DNA of 64,000 bases, taken from NCBI GenBank assembly GCA_012845835.1, contig JABAKD010000026.1, positions 8,316,058-8,380,057 of the forward strand, given 5' to 3'. The position numbers and the translations under genes are program-made. This stretch comes from Undaria pinnatifida (lineage: Eukaryota; Sar; Phaeophyceae; Laminariales; Alariaceae). Positions 38,750 to 52,822 of this stretch are shown here, piece after piece (within the stretch, counting starts at the first letter, position 1; each line of letters begins with the position of its first letter). The notes under the pieces were generated by a model, which saw nothing but the letters and a program-made list of their open reading frames with translations, made no database searches and was not told the DNA's origin.

Positions 38750-41700
38750 TTCGTGCAGCAGTACGCATACTTGATTTTACAAAGGCGGGGGGAATAGCAT
38801 GCACCAGATCCAGCAATCTCTCCGTTGCATCCAAAGTTGCACACAATACCATCAGGCCGTCAGTTAGTTGCATCCATAGTGGTCGTATGATTGGAAAATG
38901 AGAAAATCTGATTGTAAATGGACTGGAATAAAAATAACTACTAGTAACTCCAGTATTGAGATGCGTGATGGGAACACGTGGCGAGGCAGTGGGACGGGAA
39001 AGTTTCGGAAGGGAGCAGGCAGCGGGATGGTAGACGTGGGAACAGAAACCAACGACGGGAACGGTCGCGAAATCGCGGTCGGGCACGAAACATCACACAC
39101 TGTTTCCCGTTCCCGTCCCGACCTTTATTTACGACGTCTCTTGGACGAAGAATCTCAGAATCAACACGGACGCTTGGTGTACTGATATCTATATCTCCTT
39201 AATGACGGCTACAGTAGCTAATGAGGACACACCTAGTGACAAACAAGCGCGATCGGAGTGTCACACAAAGCTAGCAAAGATGAGTTTCGACGAAATCTTT
39301 TAATCTTATCATTCATGTAACACCTTGTACCTACCTGTAGTGTGTGTTGCCATGACATTAAAACGTTGTTTCTACCCAACGAAAGGAGATATAGGTCGCC
39401 GACTCCCCTTAGAACTGCAGTGTAGCTTGTACCAGTGTCAACAGGGTGATGTCAATCAATCTGTGCACGGAAACTATAAAACCCGTTTTTGTGGGGGACG
39501 AAATCTGACGGAGGCTGTGGAACGCACCAGTTTATTATGTATACAGTCGAGTAAACGGTGAGTGGAGGGCGCTTTTTTGGGGGGGGGGGTGGGGGTTCAA
39601 CATGTTTCAAAATGTAGCATATATGATAGGAGCTTACTGCACGCGTGGTGTTATATAAAACCCATTTTTGTCGAGGACGAAATCTGACGGCTGTGGAACG
39701 CACCAGTTTATCATGTATACAGTCGAATAAACGGTGAGGGGAGAGCGCTTTGTTTTTTTTTTTGGGGGGGGAGGTTCAACACAATTAGGTCGCATATATG
39801 AGCTTACTGCACGCATGGTGTTATAGGTCTAAGTAGGGTCTAAGATCTAAGACGATGATGGGTGCCGCAGGGAAAGTGGGGGGGGCGACTTGAAGACCAT
39901 ATATAATACTTCGTATAAATGAATTGGAGCTGCTGCATGGATGGATTGATGGATGTGATCGGAGCCACCTGTGGATCGGATAATTATTATTATAAACCCC
40001 ATCAGAACTTACAACTCCACCCGTGTTTGGGGTACAGACTACTTGGGATTAGTATGGGATGGCTGTTACGGTGGGAAGCCCCAAATACCAGCATATACCG
40101 ACCGACGGCTGCTTGTGTAGGCTGTGTAGCTTTGGCTTGTCTTACCTTGCCACAACCCCTCTGCGTGTGAATATACGTAACTTATTGCGTACCGGGTATG
40201 TAATATTTTCCTTGCTTCGTTTTCTATTTCTCTCGTTTTTTTCCTTCTCCCTTAGGGCCCGTCTTAACGAGGGAAAAAAACGAAAAGAAGGATTAAAGAA
40301 TAGCCGAGTTTCATTCGTCAGACAGCAGGAACTAGCAGCAGGGATCCCGATAAACCCGTGTTGCTTTCTCGTTTGTTTTTAATCCCAAAACCATTTCAAA
40401 TAAACGAAATAGGGTAAAAGAAACGAAATATGGGATAAACAGCGCGAAGAGGAACGTAGGGTGACCGGTTCGCAGGCGCACGGAGCGCACGGTGGGTGGG
40501 TTAGTGCGTGAGGCTGCCAAGGTGCGTGTCCGCCGTCGAAACCAGCATGCATGGGTAGGGTATGACCAAGGGGTGGCTATGCAAGACACCACGGGGTCAG
40601 GACGTGGCTGTGGCGATACATTTTTCGATGAGGTTGCCACCCAGTATTCCAACGGCTGCCGACAAACAACCATGACCGGAACACAACTTGTAGAGCACTC
40701 CCGAGGGAGCGGGTTGGACCACAAGCACCGCCTACTCTCAGGGGTGCCTCGGGTGTGCGAATTGGGTGTGTTCAGCTGCGTCGTTGGGTGCATTCGCCGC
40801 GAATTGGTGTGCTGTGGCGGTTGAGTTATTCTGTCAAGTTGCACCGCGAGTTTTAGCGTGGAAGGTCAACAATTTTTAGTTTTTTGCATATTTTTTTGGG
40901 TGTCGTTTGGAATGAACATGCTTTTTTTCGTATCAAAAGCGAAAGGATCTTCCCGTTTTCGTTTTTTTTTTCCTCGTTCGGACGGGCCCTTAGGCCACCA
41001 TTGTTTATGGTACCCCGATCCAGATCACAGATGTTCCTGACATTTGTTTCGCCACCTAAAGATAAGGATGCCGAGGTACGATTTCTAAACACTGGTAGAT
41101 ACCCAGCAAAACAAAAATACGACAGCACTACTGCATGGTAATAACGAGTCTAGATGCAGAAGCTAACGGCAATTTTCAATACATTCGTTGGCGTTTTCCA
41201 GAGGGGTGGTTGTACGATTTCGAAAAGACGAAACACACACACGCGCCGCAGCGCCACAACACGCTACAGACCATGGCGATCGAGGTGCGCGAGGGTCAAG
41301 CGGCAGCTGCTCGGCAAATGGCCCAGGGGGCTGCCGCATCTTCGCGAATTACTGTTTTGTGCGTGTGTGCGCGCGGGGGCAAATTTGCGGCCTAACGTCG
41401 AGACAACACCTGGAGAAGAAACACCTTATCCCGATCTCAGCCTGAGATCGGGACGAAACACCCCTCTTCGGTGGATTTTCCGATCTTGGAAATTGTCAGA
41501 ACCAACCTTCGTCTCCACATGCATGCAGTGTACACAGATCTTAAGGCGACTCTTGAATCTTGTATAGATCAAGATCTATGGCCTACATCGGGGTACCATA
41601 AAACACAGACAGTGGTATTTTTATAACAGCGGTGTTTTTCATTCACGGATGCGTACACGTGCATTGCTTTGGTTTCCTGGGTTTCATGTAGCATGCGGTG

Positions 41701-42785
41701 CAGTCGGTTTCAGCTGCGAGTCTTGAAACGGCTGTGTACCAGCAGTATGGGCCTGTTACGTACGTACGCTGACTTCCGATTTCACTTTTATACAGCAGTA
41801 TGATGATGTTGGCGGAAGTTCCAGCAGGGAAGTTCGACTTGCTTCAGCTATGATACACCGGGTACGTCTTTTTCTCCCTGCTGTAACATTTCGCGGACGC
41901 TTTAACTTGTACTCCGGAGTATATAGTTTGGGATCAATGAGGCCTCTCTGCTGCGATCAGCCGGAGACTCTCACCCAGGGCTATCCCCGCGTTGATTCGA
42001 TGTTAATCAACGCGGCACCTCGTCTTAGAGAGTAGTTACCCCGGGTAAAATAAACACTACAAAATAAAACTGATGTCGTTGTCGGCGTGTCTCGCGCACA
42101 ATGATGGGTGGGCGGGATGGTCTGTTTTCCCTAACCGCTTATGACTCTCTCTAGCTGCTGCACGGGAGCCGACAATGCAAGTGGGATCGTCTTGCTTTTC
42201 CTGTACAGCTAGCAGGCTTTTCTCCCACCTCCGGGACGGCCTTCTTCCGTCCCCGGGTCTTGCTCCAAGATTGCTGCTGTAGCATTTCGCCGACGCTGTA
42301 ACTCGTATATAGTTTGGGATCAATGAGGCCTTTCTGCTGCGGCATGAGATCACACCAACACTTGTTGCCCATTTTCCCTTCTCTCGGGGCGCAGTTTATT
42401 TGTCTCTCAAAAAATCCTTCCTTCGGGTTTCTCGTCGTTCTTATGATACCCAAACTTCTATTATAGTACCTTGACCCCTAGTAGATCCGGCTTCTATAGT
42501 CCCGTGCACACCCTGTGTGCAAACGTGCAAGCTTTGCGGAAAGTCTGCAGGACGTCCGCCTCTATGAACGCCGTTTGGCGAGAACGCTTTACTCCCGCCA
42601 CGGCGGTGGATGCTGTTAACCCTATGTGTCTGTGTGTGCGATGGGTGCGGACTGTCACCCTACGTATGATACTCCGTAAAAATGCCCATGGCCAGGTCAA
42701 CGGGTGGTTTATCCTCTGCTTGATACATCCCACAAATGAGCCCCTCGTCGAGGTAGGGTCGCAGCGACAGCTACGATCGCCATGG
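38750..42785. other. Repeat-derived and unrecognised intergenic sequence
   Basis: 39203-39310 is a partial plus-strand repeat C. 39377-39560 and 39640-39760 are minus-strand pieces of it (GGGGGACGAAATCTGACGG, CACCAGTTTAT(T/C)ATGTATAC). At 40490-40825 a 110-codon frame is open, but I cannot assign it. 41880-41970 and 42275-42350 are duplicates (GTATATAGTTTGGGATCAAT), and 42120-42250 recurs diverged at 42880-42990 (AGCTGCTGCACGGGAGCC). No gene is supported. Confidence 0.45.
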
Positions 42786-42792
42786 TTGTTAA

Positions 42793-42874
42793 CCCCTTGA
42801 CAACTGGGAACCCGTTTTTGGGGACAAAATTACTTGGATTTAGTATAGGGAGGGGTTCGGGGGCTCTAAAGGGG
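42793..42874. mobile_element. 82-bp MITE with TTAA target duplication (copy 1)
   Basis: Flanked by TTAA on both sides (42789-42792, 42875-42878). Ends are CCCCTT... and ...AAAGGGG, with an almost identical interior to 56634-56715 (ACCCGTTTTTGGGGACAAA, TTAGTATAGGGAGGGGTTCG). TTAA duplication with CCC-starting ends is the hallmark of piggyBac-type transposition; the element has no coding capacity. Confidence 0.8.
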
Positions 42875-43407
42875 TTAAGAAGGCTCTGTTTTCCCTGACC
42901 GCTTCCTACTCGCTCTAGCTGCTGCACGGGAGCCAACGATGCAAGTGGGATCGTCCAGCTTTTCTCCCACCCCGGGTTTCGCTTCAAGATTAACAAGGTA
43001 TACGATAGTTTTGGTATTGCCTCGCCATTGACCCACCTATCAAATTCATGTATGTGGTGCCTGTGGCTGTGATACAGACGAAACCCTCAACACTATCAAC
43101 ACCAACACAGAACAAAACCACAGCAGTGGTGTGGTGTGCAAGACGAAGGAAATCTCACCTTCATCCTTCGCGATGTCTCTGCCTCCCCCGCACTTGATCG
43201 AAGATGAGACTCCGCCTTCATAGCTGCCGTTGGAACTTGTTCGAAATTCAAAAATCAAAAATCAACACAAAAACCGGCATAGTAGTTGCCAGCGACATTC
43301 AGCACAGAACAGAAACAAACGCTGGAGCCACCCAGGCCGGCACAGGCAGGCCAGCACAAAGCAAAGCGAGCAGAGGAAGGAAACAACGTTCTTCGTTTGA
43401 GCTTGGT

Positions 43408-43424
43408 GGTGTTGAGTAAACACC
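43408..43424 (-). terminator. Histone 3' stem-loop (H4)
   Basis: In transcript sense GGTGTTTACTCAACACC: 6-bp stem GGTGTT/AACACC with a 5-nt loop, 86 nt past the H4 stop. Identical to the element behind H3 and stem-identical to that behind H1. Replication-dependent histone mRNAs end at such a stem-loop instead of poly(A). Confidence 0.85.
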
Positions 43425-43509
43425 AGGTTTTGTGCAAAGCGCCCTCGCTCGTTAGAGCATCGTAACAGACGACCGAGATGGGGAGTTGACACCGAGGGAG
43501 GGGGGTGGT

Positions 43510-43977
<468 letters not shown>

Positions 43978-43978
43978 T

Positions 43979-43989
43979 TATGATTGGCC
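43979..43989 (-). promoter_or_regulatory. CCAAT box upstream of H4
   Basis: GGCCAATCATA in the H4 sense, about 158 bp upstream of the ATG. The same 11-mer lies upstream of H3 at 54392. CCAAT boxes are common in histone promoters; function here is inferred. Confidence 0.55.
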
Positions 43990-45143
43990 ATTGCTATTAA
44001 TTGCTGTTTTAATATTTTTATATACATAGACTTTTACCGATCTTTTACTGATTCATAGAAAGTTAGCCGATTTTCCAAGAACCGAATCAAGTTTTGTTCC
44101 AAAACCTCGTCGACACTTGTATTTACAGGCGGCATAATGACGAGCCAATGGGAAGCGAGGAGCGGACGAGCACCAGGCGGAACAGCAAGGCAAAAGGATC
44201 ATGATCCAGGACTACTGCTGTGCAGCGGTGGAGCATCAGAGACGGGAAGTACAATTCTGAAGGTGCAATGACATGTACACGTACCTGGTGAGTTAGCCCT
44301 GCTTGTGTTGTGGGTGTGTATTGGCATGCATGGCCATTTGCCTGTGAATAACAAAATATTCGAAAATGCGTCGTACTCGTATATTCCCACGTCCCAAGTA
44401 CCAGAGGTATGATACCAGGTAACATACGGAGGTACTTGTATTAAAGGTGTCTGTCTGTCGTTCGACAACAATGACTCCAGTCTATATTGTAACCAATCGT
44501 TTCCTACAAGTACGAGTAGAACCCAACACCATACCACCGGTGTCGCGGGACCTGAACCGCCTGCCATCGGCACCTACAGTGGAGCATGTGAAGCTTCCAA
44601 GGGTCGTGCGAAATTAATTGTATTCCAATTGGGTCACAGAAGAACTCAAACAGAGTTAGTTGTGGTACGTACATTCAGCAGTGCGGCGGTGTGCTGGCAC
44701 CCGGACCCGGTATAATGCCTACCCTGATACCTACTACCGCTGTACTGAGAAACACGCGAGATAACGCACCCCCTGTGATGAATTTTTTGAGCCGAGGGCG
44801 GCACGCACAATGAAAATGGCGGCTTTGAAAAGGTCTCGTCGAGATATATCTCCGTAAACGCGCCTCTCGGCGTTTGCTTTTTCTGTGCTCAAGAAAAGCA
44901 GCTTTCAAATTCGGCCGAGGAACGGCGCCTATTTACAACCCATGGACTGCGGGTCAAGTACAGCAGTAGTCCACACCGCAGTATTGTGTTTTTGTGTGCT
45001 AGGGCTGAAATGGTCGAAACGGGGTCCTCAATAGGCCACACCTCCTCCGCTTTTATTCACCAACACCTCTACCCTCATCCCGCCCGAACCGGAACCCGTT
45101 TGGCACCCTGCTCCCTCTCAGTAAGTGCAGAAGATTTAGTACA

Positions 45144-45166
45144 GGTTTAGGGTTAGGGTTAGAGTT
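45144..45166 (+). repeat. Short interstitial telomere-like repeat
   Basis: TTTAGGGTTAGGGTTAGAGTT: three to four TTAGGG-type units in the middle of the sequence. Such runs can mark double-strand-break repair, or can be chance. TTAGGG is the telomere unit of many eukaryotes including brown algae. Confidence 0.5.
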
Positions 45167-45324
45167 AGTGGAATAATGTATGGACCGTAAACAGTCCCTG
45201 GTGTTCTATCTTGCGTGTGAGACTCTGGCGAACCGCCTTGCACATGCCTACCTGGGGTAGGTATGTACAAGGCGCTTCGCTTCGCGGGCGGCGTTCGCGG
45301 TCCGCTACGCGCTACGCTCGCCCA

Positions 45325-45712
45325 GGAAGGAAAATGCAACCAATTATGTGAAACGGACAGAGGTTCACGATTGGGTGTAAGTGCAAACTGGCGACTTTGA
45401 CAATGCCAAGCATCCGTCTGCTATGCTCGAGGGGAACAGCCCGAACGCCACATGCATTGTAGTATACCGTATGCACCTTGTTCGTACACGTGGTTGCCGT
45501 TGGCACACACTCGTTTTTGTTTGCTGGCTTACGTTTTCGCACTGCTGTCTGGTCGACACGAACATACTGTTCTACTTCGGAGTATGTACTTTCCTGCTCT
45601 GTGCAGGCGTTGCGGGTTGTTCTGCTGTGCATGCGGTGCGTAGGTCCTGTGGCTGTCGGAGCTTGGTTTGTCCCTTCACTTAGGAGTGTGCAGAAGAAGC
45701 AGGTTAAAAAAC
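45325..45712 (+). repeat. Repeat G copy 2
   Basis: Uninterrupted copy of the repeat split at 32755-33520. A third, minus-strand copy (60770-60918) is interrupted by the NADAR element's LTR. Confidence 0.6.
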
Positions 45713-48700
45713 TTTTATAACTTAAATAAAAGAGGAAACAGTAAAGGGTTGTTCCGGAAAAAATCTTCCCGTCGACAATTAAGAACTGGAGATGGGTGAG
45801 AGGTGGTAGAATATGCCGAGGGCGACTTCCGGAGTGCCCGACATCACAGCAGTAAGTGAGTTTATATATGGAATGCCACAGGTATGTTCAGTCACATATG
45901 TCCAGCTGTGGCAGCGTCGTCGACTTTTTCCTAAGATATAAGGCACGTTATATTCCAGCCCGTTTATGAGGTACCAGGTCGTACGTATGCAGTCGTCTTC
46001 ACGTGTTTTACCCTTTTTGGAATTGTGGTCGTCAGGGTTCCGGTCGCCTTCTGAGAACCGCGTGGTCTGGCAGCCACATTTGCGGGCGTGCAGGGGGGGA
46101 GAACTTCAATACCCGACATGTATCGTCGCTGGGGTCTATTAGTATGTCGCGTTGGCTGATTTACTAGTCTGTATCACATCTTGGACCTGTAGCTCTGACT
46201 CTGCTCCCCTACGCGCTCCGCGTGCAGGTCGTCGCCTACACAGCTGGGCCAGGTGTACCCAAGACTATCGTTCATACGACTATGAATTACCGCATTGATC
46301 TGATTGGTCAAACTTCTTACGTACGTACAAAACACATATTTTCTTATACTTCGATAATATTCTGCATACGGCAGTAAACAGCTTGGTCGTGACGCAGATT
46401 GTCGGTGCGAGTGAGTGAGTATACGCCCTACTGCTGTGTGTAAGGGGGCCGTAGGACAGAGTGTTTGAGAATACGAGTACTATCTGTAGTTGGTACGTGT
46501 GAGTGACGATTACGACCAACACCAACAACGTCGACACAAGGGCCTCGCGGACAGCGCCCGGCGTGAGTCACGACTCTGAGACGAAATATGACGACTTTTG
46601 GAAGAGATGAACCGTTTACGCACGTAACCTCACCGAGTGTGGTGTTTGTGCTATTGGTATACTAACAGCGATGTACGTTTCTTGTCCGTTAACATCAAGT
46701 CTGATCTATTTCACTAGCAGCGGTGGTTCGCAGGCGGGGCCGTGACCGACAGAAAACGGTGTTGACAGGCAATCTCGTGTAGGTGCTGAAACTTCCGAGA
46801 TAGGCGCATATTCTCCCTCCTACGGGTAATTCGTGGATTGCAGTTGGTGCGAATGAACGATATCCTGTTCGTGTCTCGCCCGATTGCGTAGATCTGTGCC
46901 ATCATCACCTGCACAGCGGCGGGATACCCAGGATATCACCTTCGCTAAGCTGCCTCGTGTGAATGCCGTTTGGTGGTAGATTTGGAAGTGACTCGCCTCC
47001 TGATGACCCCTGATGTGTGTTTAGTCGATGTGACTTGATCGAAGCCCTCCTGTCGCTCGTTGCTGTATCGGTGGAAAAAACGAACCCAACGCAGACGACA
47101 TGTACCTCCTGCTGCACGAAGAGCCGACAAGGTTTTCACGGCGACCTTGGCTCTCAGACGAGGGCGGTGTCCCTTCCCTCTGCGAGCGCGATGACTGAAC
47201 CAGCCCAACCGGACACATCCTTCGGGGGGCGTGCAAACGGCTACAGTATGCGTAACCCAGAGTCGCCAGGTGTATCCCATATCGGGTTCAGCAGCGACGG
47301 GCGCTTACGATGGGGAGCCAGACAATTCTAGAGCCCAGCAGGAAGCCACGACGACGAGAGCGGTAGGGATATCATTATCGCTCATCCGGATGAGCGACTA
47401 GGGCAGACAGGCCAGCCGGTCCAGGACGCGGACGACGGGGATACAGACAAAGCAACATATTTAAAGGTCAGGGCGTAGATTAGCATGCAAAAAGGTCAGA
47501 GTAACAAATGCAGAAGCGCGGGGGTCCTCGCAGAACGGTCTCAAAATATCAATGACGACGGCCGTCGCAGGACCCTCTCAATTTCAACGACGACAGCCGA
47601 CTAGCGCAATCTAGGGGCTCGAGCGAGCCCAGCACGGCAACACCAACATGGAGATAGTGCAGGATGGACGGCTACACCCCCCCCCCCCCCCCAAGCTTTG
47701 CTGCATTATGAAAAACTTCGGATTATGATAACTAGTTGGACATGAAGACATCACGCTCGGAATGGTAATATTTTATGGCGTGAGTTGAGAAGGCGCACCA
47801 GCATCATCCTGTAGAAGAGATCGAGCTAGAGGGTCGGACTGTTGCTGGCATTGCACACGGCAACAATTGTGCACGACGGGGACATTTGTTACCGACGAGT
47901 GACACTTCCGGCAAGTATGAAGAGTTTGTGTAGGACCCTCACGATCCGATGGCGCAATTTATACCGCACGTGTAGGATCACCCCCTTTACAAAGCATCGT
48001 GATCGGTGATGTTGTTGGTTTACCCGCACCCGTCCTGCGGGAGTTACAGCGTTTTTCCATGAAAAAACATTCAACATTTTCACCTCATTATGACCTTCAT
48101 TGCATGTTACCACTCTGTGCTTGAACGAGAAGGCGCGTTTTGCTGTTGCCTTGCCGCCTCATCCGATGCCACACACAGCATGTGCCAACAGAATGACGAA
48201 CAGGCGGAGGCCGCGTTGCCACTGTGTTTCCACGCTAATGTTCGGAGTCCCCGCCATGGTCACGGCGACTGGCGCCCTTTTCATAGGAAGGTCAGTCCTG
48301 GGTACCGAGAAAAGGATGGCACCGCGATTCTGACCTGGGGAGCAGACATAAAACAAGGTGGATCTCAAGTTGACTATCATCGTGAACACGCAAGGGTCCT
48401 TTTTCAGTTCCCGGTAGATATACGCCGTGAATACTCGATATGCTAACGCCGCGAACCTATCGACTATCAATGCGTCATCAGCCAACTCACTCAATTTGTA
48501 TCGGTTATATAGTAATACTGTTTTTTGGTGCTGTGTATCACGTCAGAGTAGTAAAATGGCGACATTATGTGCGAAAGTACAGTACTTGGAAAGGACCCGC
48601 TGCAGAGTGAACCACGGAGCCGCCACTTTGAGCGTGCTATTGCTCTTCATTATATATAGTAATTTTAATCGAAACAACCTATGCAAAACATCAAGGGGAA

Positions 48701-48941
48701 GCACGGGGCATACAGCTGTGCGGTATTTCTCACTGCGTCCTGACTTTTCCATCTCTTTCGCGTGGCCCTTGGGATGCAAAGGTACTCTACCTCCATGCGG
48801 CGGGGCACACAACCAGCTTGGAAAGACGACCCCGGAAGGCGGGTGGGAAGCACATGTGAAATTTGGTTGCTAGCTGCGGTGAGGGAAAGGCCCGCCACGC
48901 ATGGGAGGTTTTCGGAATCAATGAGCATTGTATATGGTCGA

Positions 48942-49252
48942 GCCGATCGCCCCGGTGGCGTATCAGGTTATCTTCGACCCTGGTATATTAGGTCAGTTTC
49001 GTGAGTTCGAGCCCCGCCGAGTGCATACTCGTATAGATCCGTTGGGACTTTTTCTTGTGCACAAATTGACTTGCGGAAAGCGCGAGAGCGTGAGTTGGCA
49101 ACACTCGATGAGAAATCGACGAGCAGTGGGATTGCTGAACCCTATGCGCGATAAAAATTGAAGGCAAGAACCGGGGGGGAGAAGGGTCAACACCTGTGAC
49201 CACGGCTTGTCCAGAATCTGGAAAGTAGAAGTGTGAGAAAAAAAAAAAAAAA
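48942..49252 (+). repeat. tRNA-related SINE A (copy 2, full length)
   Basis: Nearly identical to 6536-6850. Box A-like GGTGGCGTATCAGG near 48954 and box B-like GAGTTCGAGCCCC near 49003, closer to the consensus GGTTCGAnTCC than in copy 1. It ends in poly(A) of 14-15 bases. The high identity of the two copies suggests recent activity. Confidence 0.8.
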
Positions 49253-49259
49253 TGGTCGA

Positions 49260-52200
49260 AAAATGAAAATGATGGCGATCAGGAATCCCTGCACGCTAAG
49301 GATTTGATAAGCTGAACACAGTGGTGCTGGTGGTCTGTTAATAGTTTAAATAGTCAGAGGGCTGGAGTACGCACTGTATTTTTCTCACGAGAAACAGCTG
49401 TCACTTACATGCGTATTACGCGAGGACCTTGTTCTGCTGTGGGTGTCTGCGTCACGATTGGCTGGTAAGCCAATATCCACAGCCCGATTGTCTACCCCCT
49501 CCCTCCACTCCACCTCGACCCCCACGTCCGTTGCATATTTCTGTAGGGGCAGCCGACGCCATGTCCGGTGTTTGAAAGCTCCCTGTCCTACCACTTGGAT
49601 TGAAATTTGGAGAAGTGAGGCGCGATAACACGCGAACGCACTTGCCCGCGGTGAGGCCAATAAAACCTCGTGGGCACGCCAAGTCTCGGAGTTAGAGCAA
49701 ACGCTTTGGAGAGTGTTTTGTAGCGCAAGTACGGCCGCCTTGAGCTAAGCGGGGTGACTTCTACACCACGAGCTTCGTCCGCGGCCCAGACCGCGATAAT
49801 GAGGGGATTCCACGACATGGGATGGGTTGGCATCACCGGGGCGGCTAAGCGCCATTATTTGAGTTGCCTGGCTGGGTTGACGGACCTTACACGTCAAAAT
49901 TATGGGCGAGGGTGGGGCATAATACGCGAGGGGGAGACGAGCCTTTCGGGCGCTGTCCGGGAAAAGACGCCCCGGCCGTGATATTGTGATATTGTAATGT
50001 AACCGTGATTAGTGCAGCTGGGCGCAGTGCCGAGCTAACGCTTGTTTTTTTGTCACTTCCTACGAAAACGTTAGCAATGAGTACGACTGATTGAGTGGTC
50101 GATACTCAACTTGGCAAGCTGCGTCGTATATCATACGTCGGCCGCCGCCCATGTTCTGTATTTCTCTTGAATTATATGACATTGTGCACACATAGGACAG
50201 ATGAGATCCATATTGATCTGTGTGATCTGTCTTTAAGGGAAGGAAGATCCCTTATCTACAAGATCTGCATGGCATATATATCACGTTGTCGGCTGGGAGA
50301 CGGATGATATGAATAATCTAGCACACGTTTCCATCCTTGGTTGAATCTGTAACTCACAAATCCTGCACAACATACCATGACGGCGGGTATAGGATCTAGT
50401 GATGGTATTGATAGATTATCTAGATGATCTAGATCATGATGTGTCCAATGTGTGAAATTGTTACAAGTTGCAAATACTGCCCATACGCCAGTTGTGAGTT
50501 TATATAACGCAAACAAACAAGGCTGCTCCTATCGAGGTTGCAATGGCCGGGGCCTGTACCCTGTACCTGTGGGGGCAAACACGTGGAGATAAGGTTCCCG
50601 GTCACTGTTGCGGTAACTAGGTGACGACATCGCTTGTTTTGACCGGCAAGTGACCGCATCCCCTATCCCCTCCGAGTTCAAAATCAATCACATCTATCTG
50701 AAAGCCCATGGACTCGTAAAGTATGGATCTCTCGGCTCTCGGCCAATCCAAAAAACAAAACAAAAAATGGCTCAAATCCTTACGTAACAAAGGACCATTA
50801 TTGAAATTATATTTATTGCATTTTTTTTTAGAGGCTGTTTTTTAGCAAAACGTGGACCATTCGTTGAGTGTCCCCAGGTTTATCCCTCACATGCCACCAA
50901 TGTTACTCAGCTGCCCATTTCTGTTCACGTAATACAAGAAAAGCTGCGGTCACTCCGCGTGGGGGAGGGGGGAGCAGCGAGCAAAAGCGTTTAAACTTTC
51001 GTCGGGAGTCTTGGGCACGCAAAAAGTCGCCCGACCAGCCCTACTGCCCATTTGGAACGGCGTGGAAGCTGCTCTTCAAATTCAACAGGGTCGACCAGTA
51101 CAGATTGACGGAAAACGTACGCAAGGCACCGATTTCTCCGGTACTTTTAAAGAGACGAACATGCATTCAAGTAACACAATTTGAGTGAGTACTCCAAAAT
51201 TCGTAAGTTGTTCGTTATAACGGACAAAACGCTGCCCGTATAGTAGGAAGTAGCCGAACGTGGAGGCAAAAAGGAGCGGCCGGGTTATTATGCAGCTGTG
51301 AAAGTAAAGAGGTTCAGCGGACGGATGAAGAAATATTTACCCGGTATCACGACAACAAGGATAGTATACGCTCGCACATCTACATACCATTATGCTTACT
51401 GTGGTCTACCTGGTATATCATTAGGTGCCGCTGGTTACTGGCAGAGGCATTGACACCAACAATAGACATATAGCGTTGTCTGAAAGACTTTTTCAACAAT
51501 AATAGCCCGCAAATGCTTCGTAGGCAGCTATATTTAATACTACAGTCACCTACAGCAGTACTACTGAATCTATGTATAAAAAAAGGGCCATGAAAAGAAC
51601 AGGCTTTCGTTTGGTGAAAGCCACACGCCTCGTTCCGTGTCAAATCTGGGGCATCCACGTTAGCTATGCCGTGTGCAGTCCCTTTTATTCCGGCGTCTTC
51701 GATGGCTTCGTATTGTACCATGTCACAATAGCTCACAGAGAGTAGGTCCGTTACGCCCTTCCGGCTATTCCATGATTGTCCGTGTCATAGCAGGCTACAT
51801 GATAGGGAGTAGATCGGCCACGTAGCTTAAGATAAGGGTTGCTTCTCACCCCATTTCCGCGTAGCTCTCGCGAATGAAACTATAGCGGCCCGCCGTCAAC
51901 GAGCGCGCTGCTAACGGAGCCTCCACGATGTGAAATTTCGTCGACGTGTGCTCTTCGTCGCCTCCGCCCTCCCACGACCACACCCTGAACCATTGGGGTA
52001 AGAAGGGCCGCTCTCGATTTTTCTTTGCGATGTTGCATGCCAGGACAAAATCAGTGCTAAGGTCGATTTATACTCGTGATGGAAAAGAACAGAAAAGAGG
52101 TTGGGGCGCACTCACATACCTGGTACATGCATAGGCTCTGTATGCTGGGCGGCTGATTCTCGCCCGTGCTTTACTCATAGGCAGGTAATCGGCTGTACCA

Positions 52201-52700
52201 CAACCCCACAAGGGGCGGTTTCTAGCCATATTTACCGCGTGGAAACAGGACCACGAATGACAAGAACAGCTGCTCCTACTCAAACACAAAACTAAAACTG
52301 CACCCGTTCGGTCTCACGCGTTCCACATTTTGATCCGTCTTCTAGGAAGGGAGTGCAGGATTGAAAGAAAAGAAATAAGGAAAATGCCGCTATACCAGGT
52401 AATATGAATCATAGCGATGGTAATGGAAGAAAATGAGGGAAATATGCACACGAACCACCAATCGTGCCAGCATGTTAGGGGGTTGGGTTGATCTCTCTGT
52501 TGTGTCAAGATGCTGCCTATACAAAAAAAAACAAATACCGCTACCGAAAGCAAACAAGATTTTTTTTTCATAAAACCTACCTGGTACAAAGTGCGCAGAA
52601 GCTAAAGTTGCTTGCTCTTGCCATCGCGGTTTGAGTGGGGGGTGGAAGGCAGCAAAAACAAACAAAACAACAAACCAGAACGCGCATGCGCGCGACGACC
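49260..52700. other. Intergenic sequence between SINE A and the H1 gene
   Basis: Two overlapping minus-strand frames around 49385-49836 are open for 80-90 codons with ordinary composition, but show no domain I recognise. 50200-50470 is related to 7250-7735. Several ACCTGGTA/TACCAGGT motifs occur (51410, 52120, 52393, 52580). No gene is supported. Confidence 0.4.
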
Positions 52701-52721
52701 TTTATCTCCCGTTTAAAGGGT

Positions 52722-52737
52722 GGTGTTTTGAAACACC
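52722..52737 (-). terminator. Histone 3' stem-loop (H1)
   Basis: In transcript sense GGTGTTTCAAAACACC: a canonical 16-nt element with a 6-bp stem and a 4-nt loop, 86 nt past the H1 stop. The loop differs from that behind H3 and H4 while the stem is the same. Confidence 0.82.
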
Positions 52738-52822
52738 AGGTGGGTTTTGGGGCCAAGTCGTCGAGACGAGACCGCGAACACATTCATAGCTCACAGGAGA
52801 TGAGGTGAGATCCGAGCTTAGC

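Larger units (their letters stand above)
44030..48940. other. Intergenic sequence, little recognised
   Basis: Apart from the telomere-like run (45144-45166) and repeat G copy 2 (45325-45712), I see no gene and no repeat with another copy in the window. Frames of up to about 148 codons (48427-48873) have no recognisable domain. There is a poly-C run near 47678 and a CG-rich stretch around 47100-47650. Confidence 0.4.
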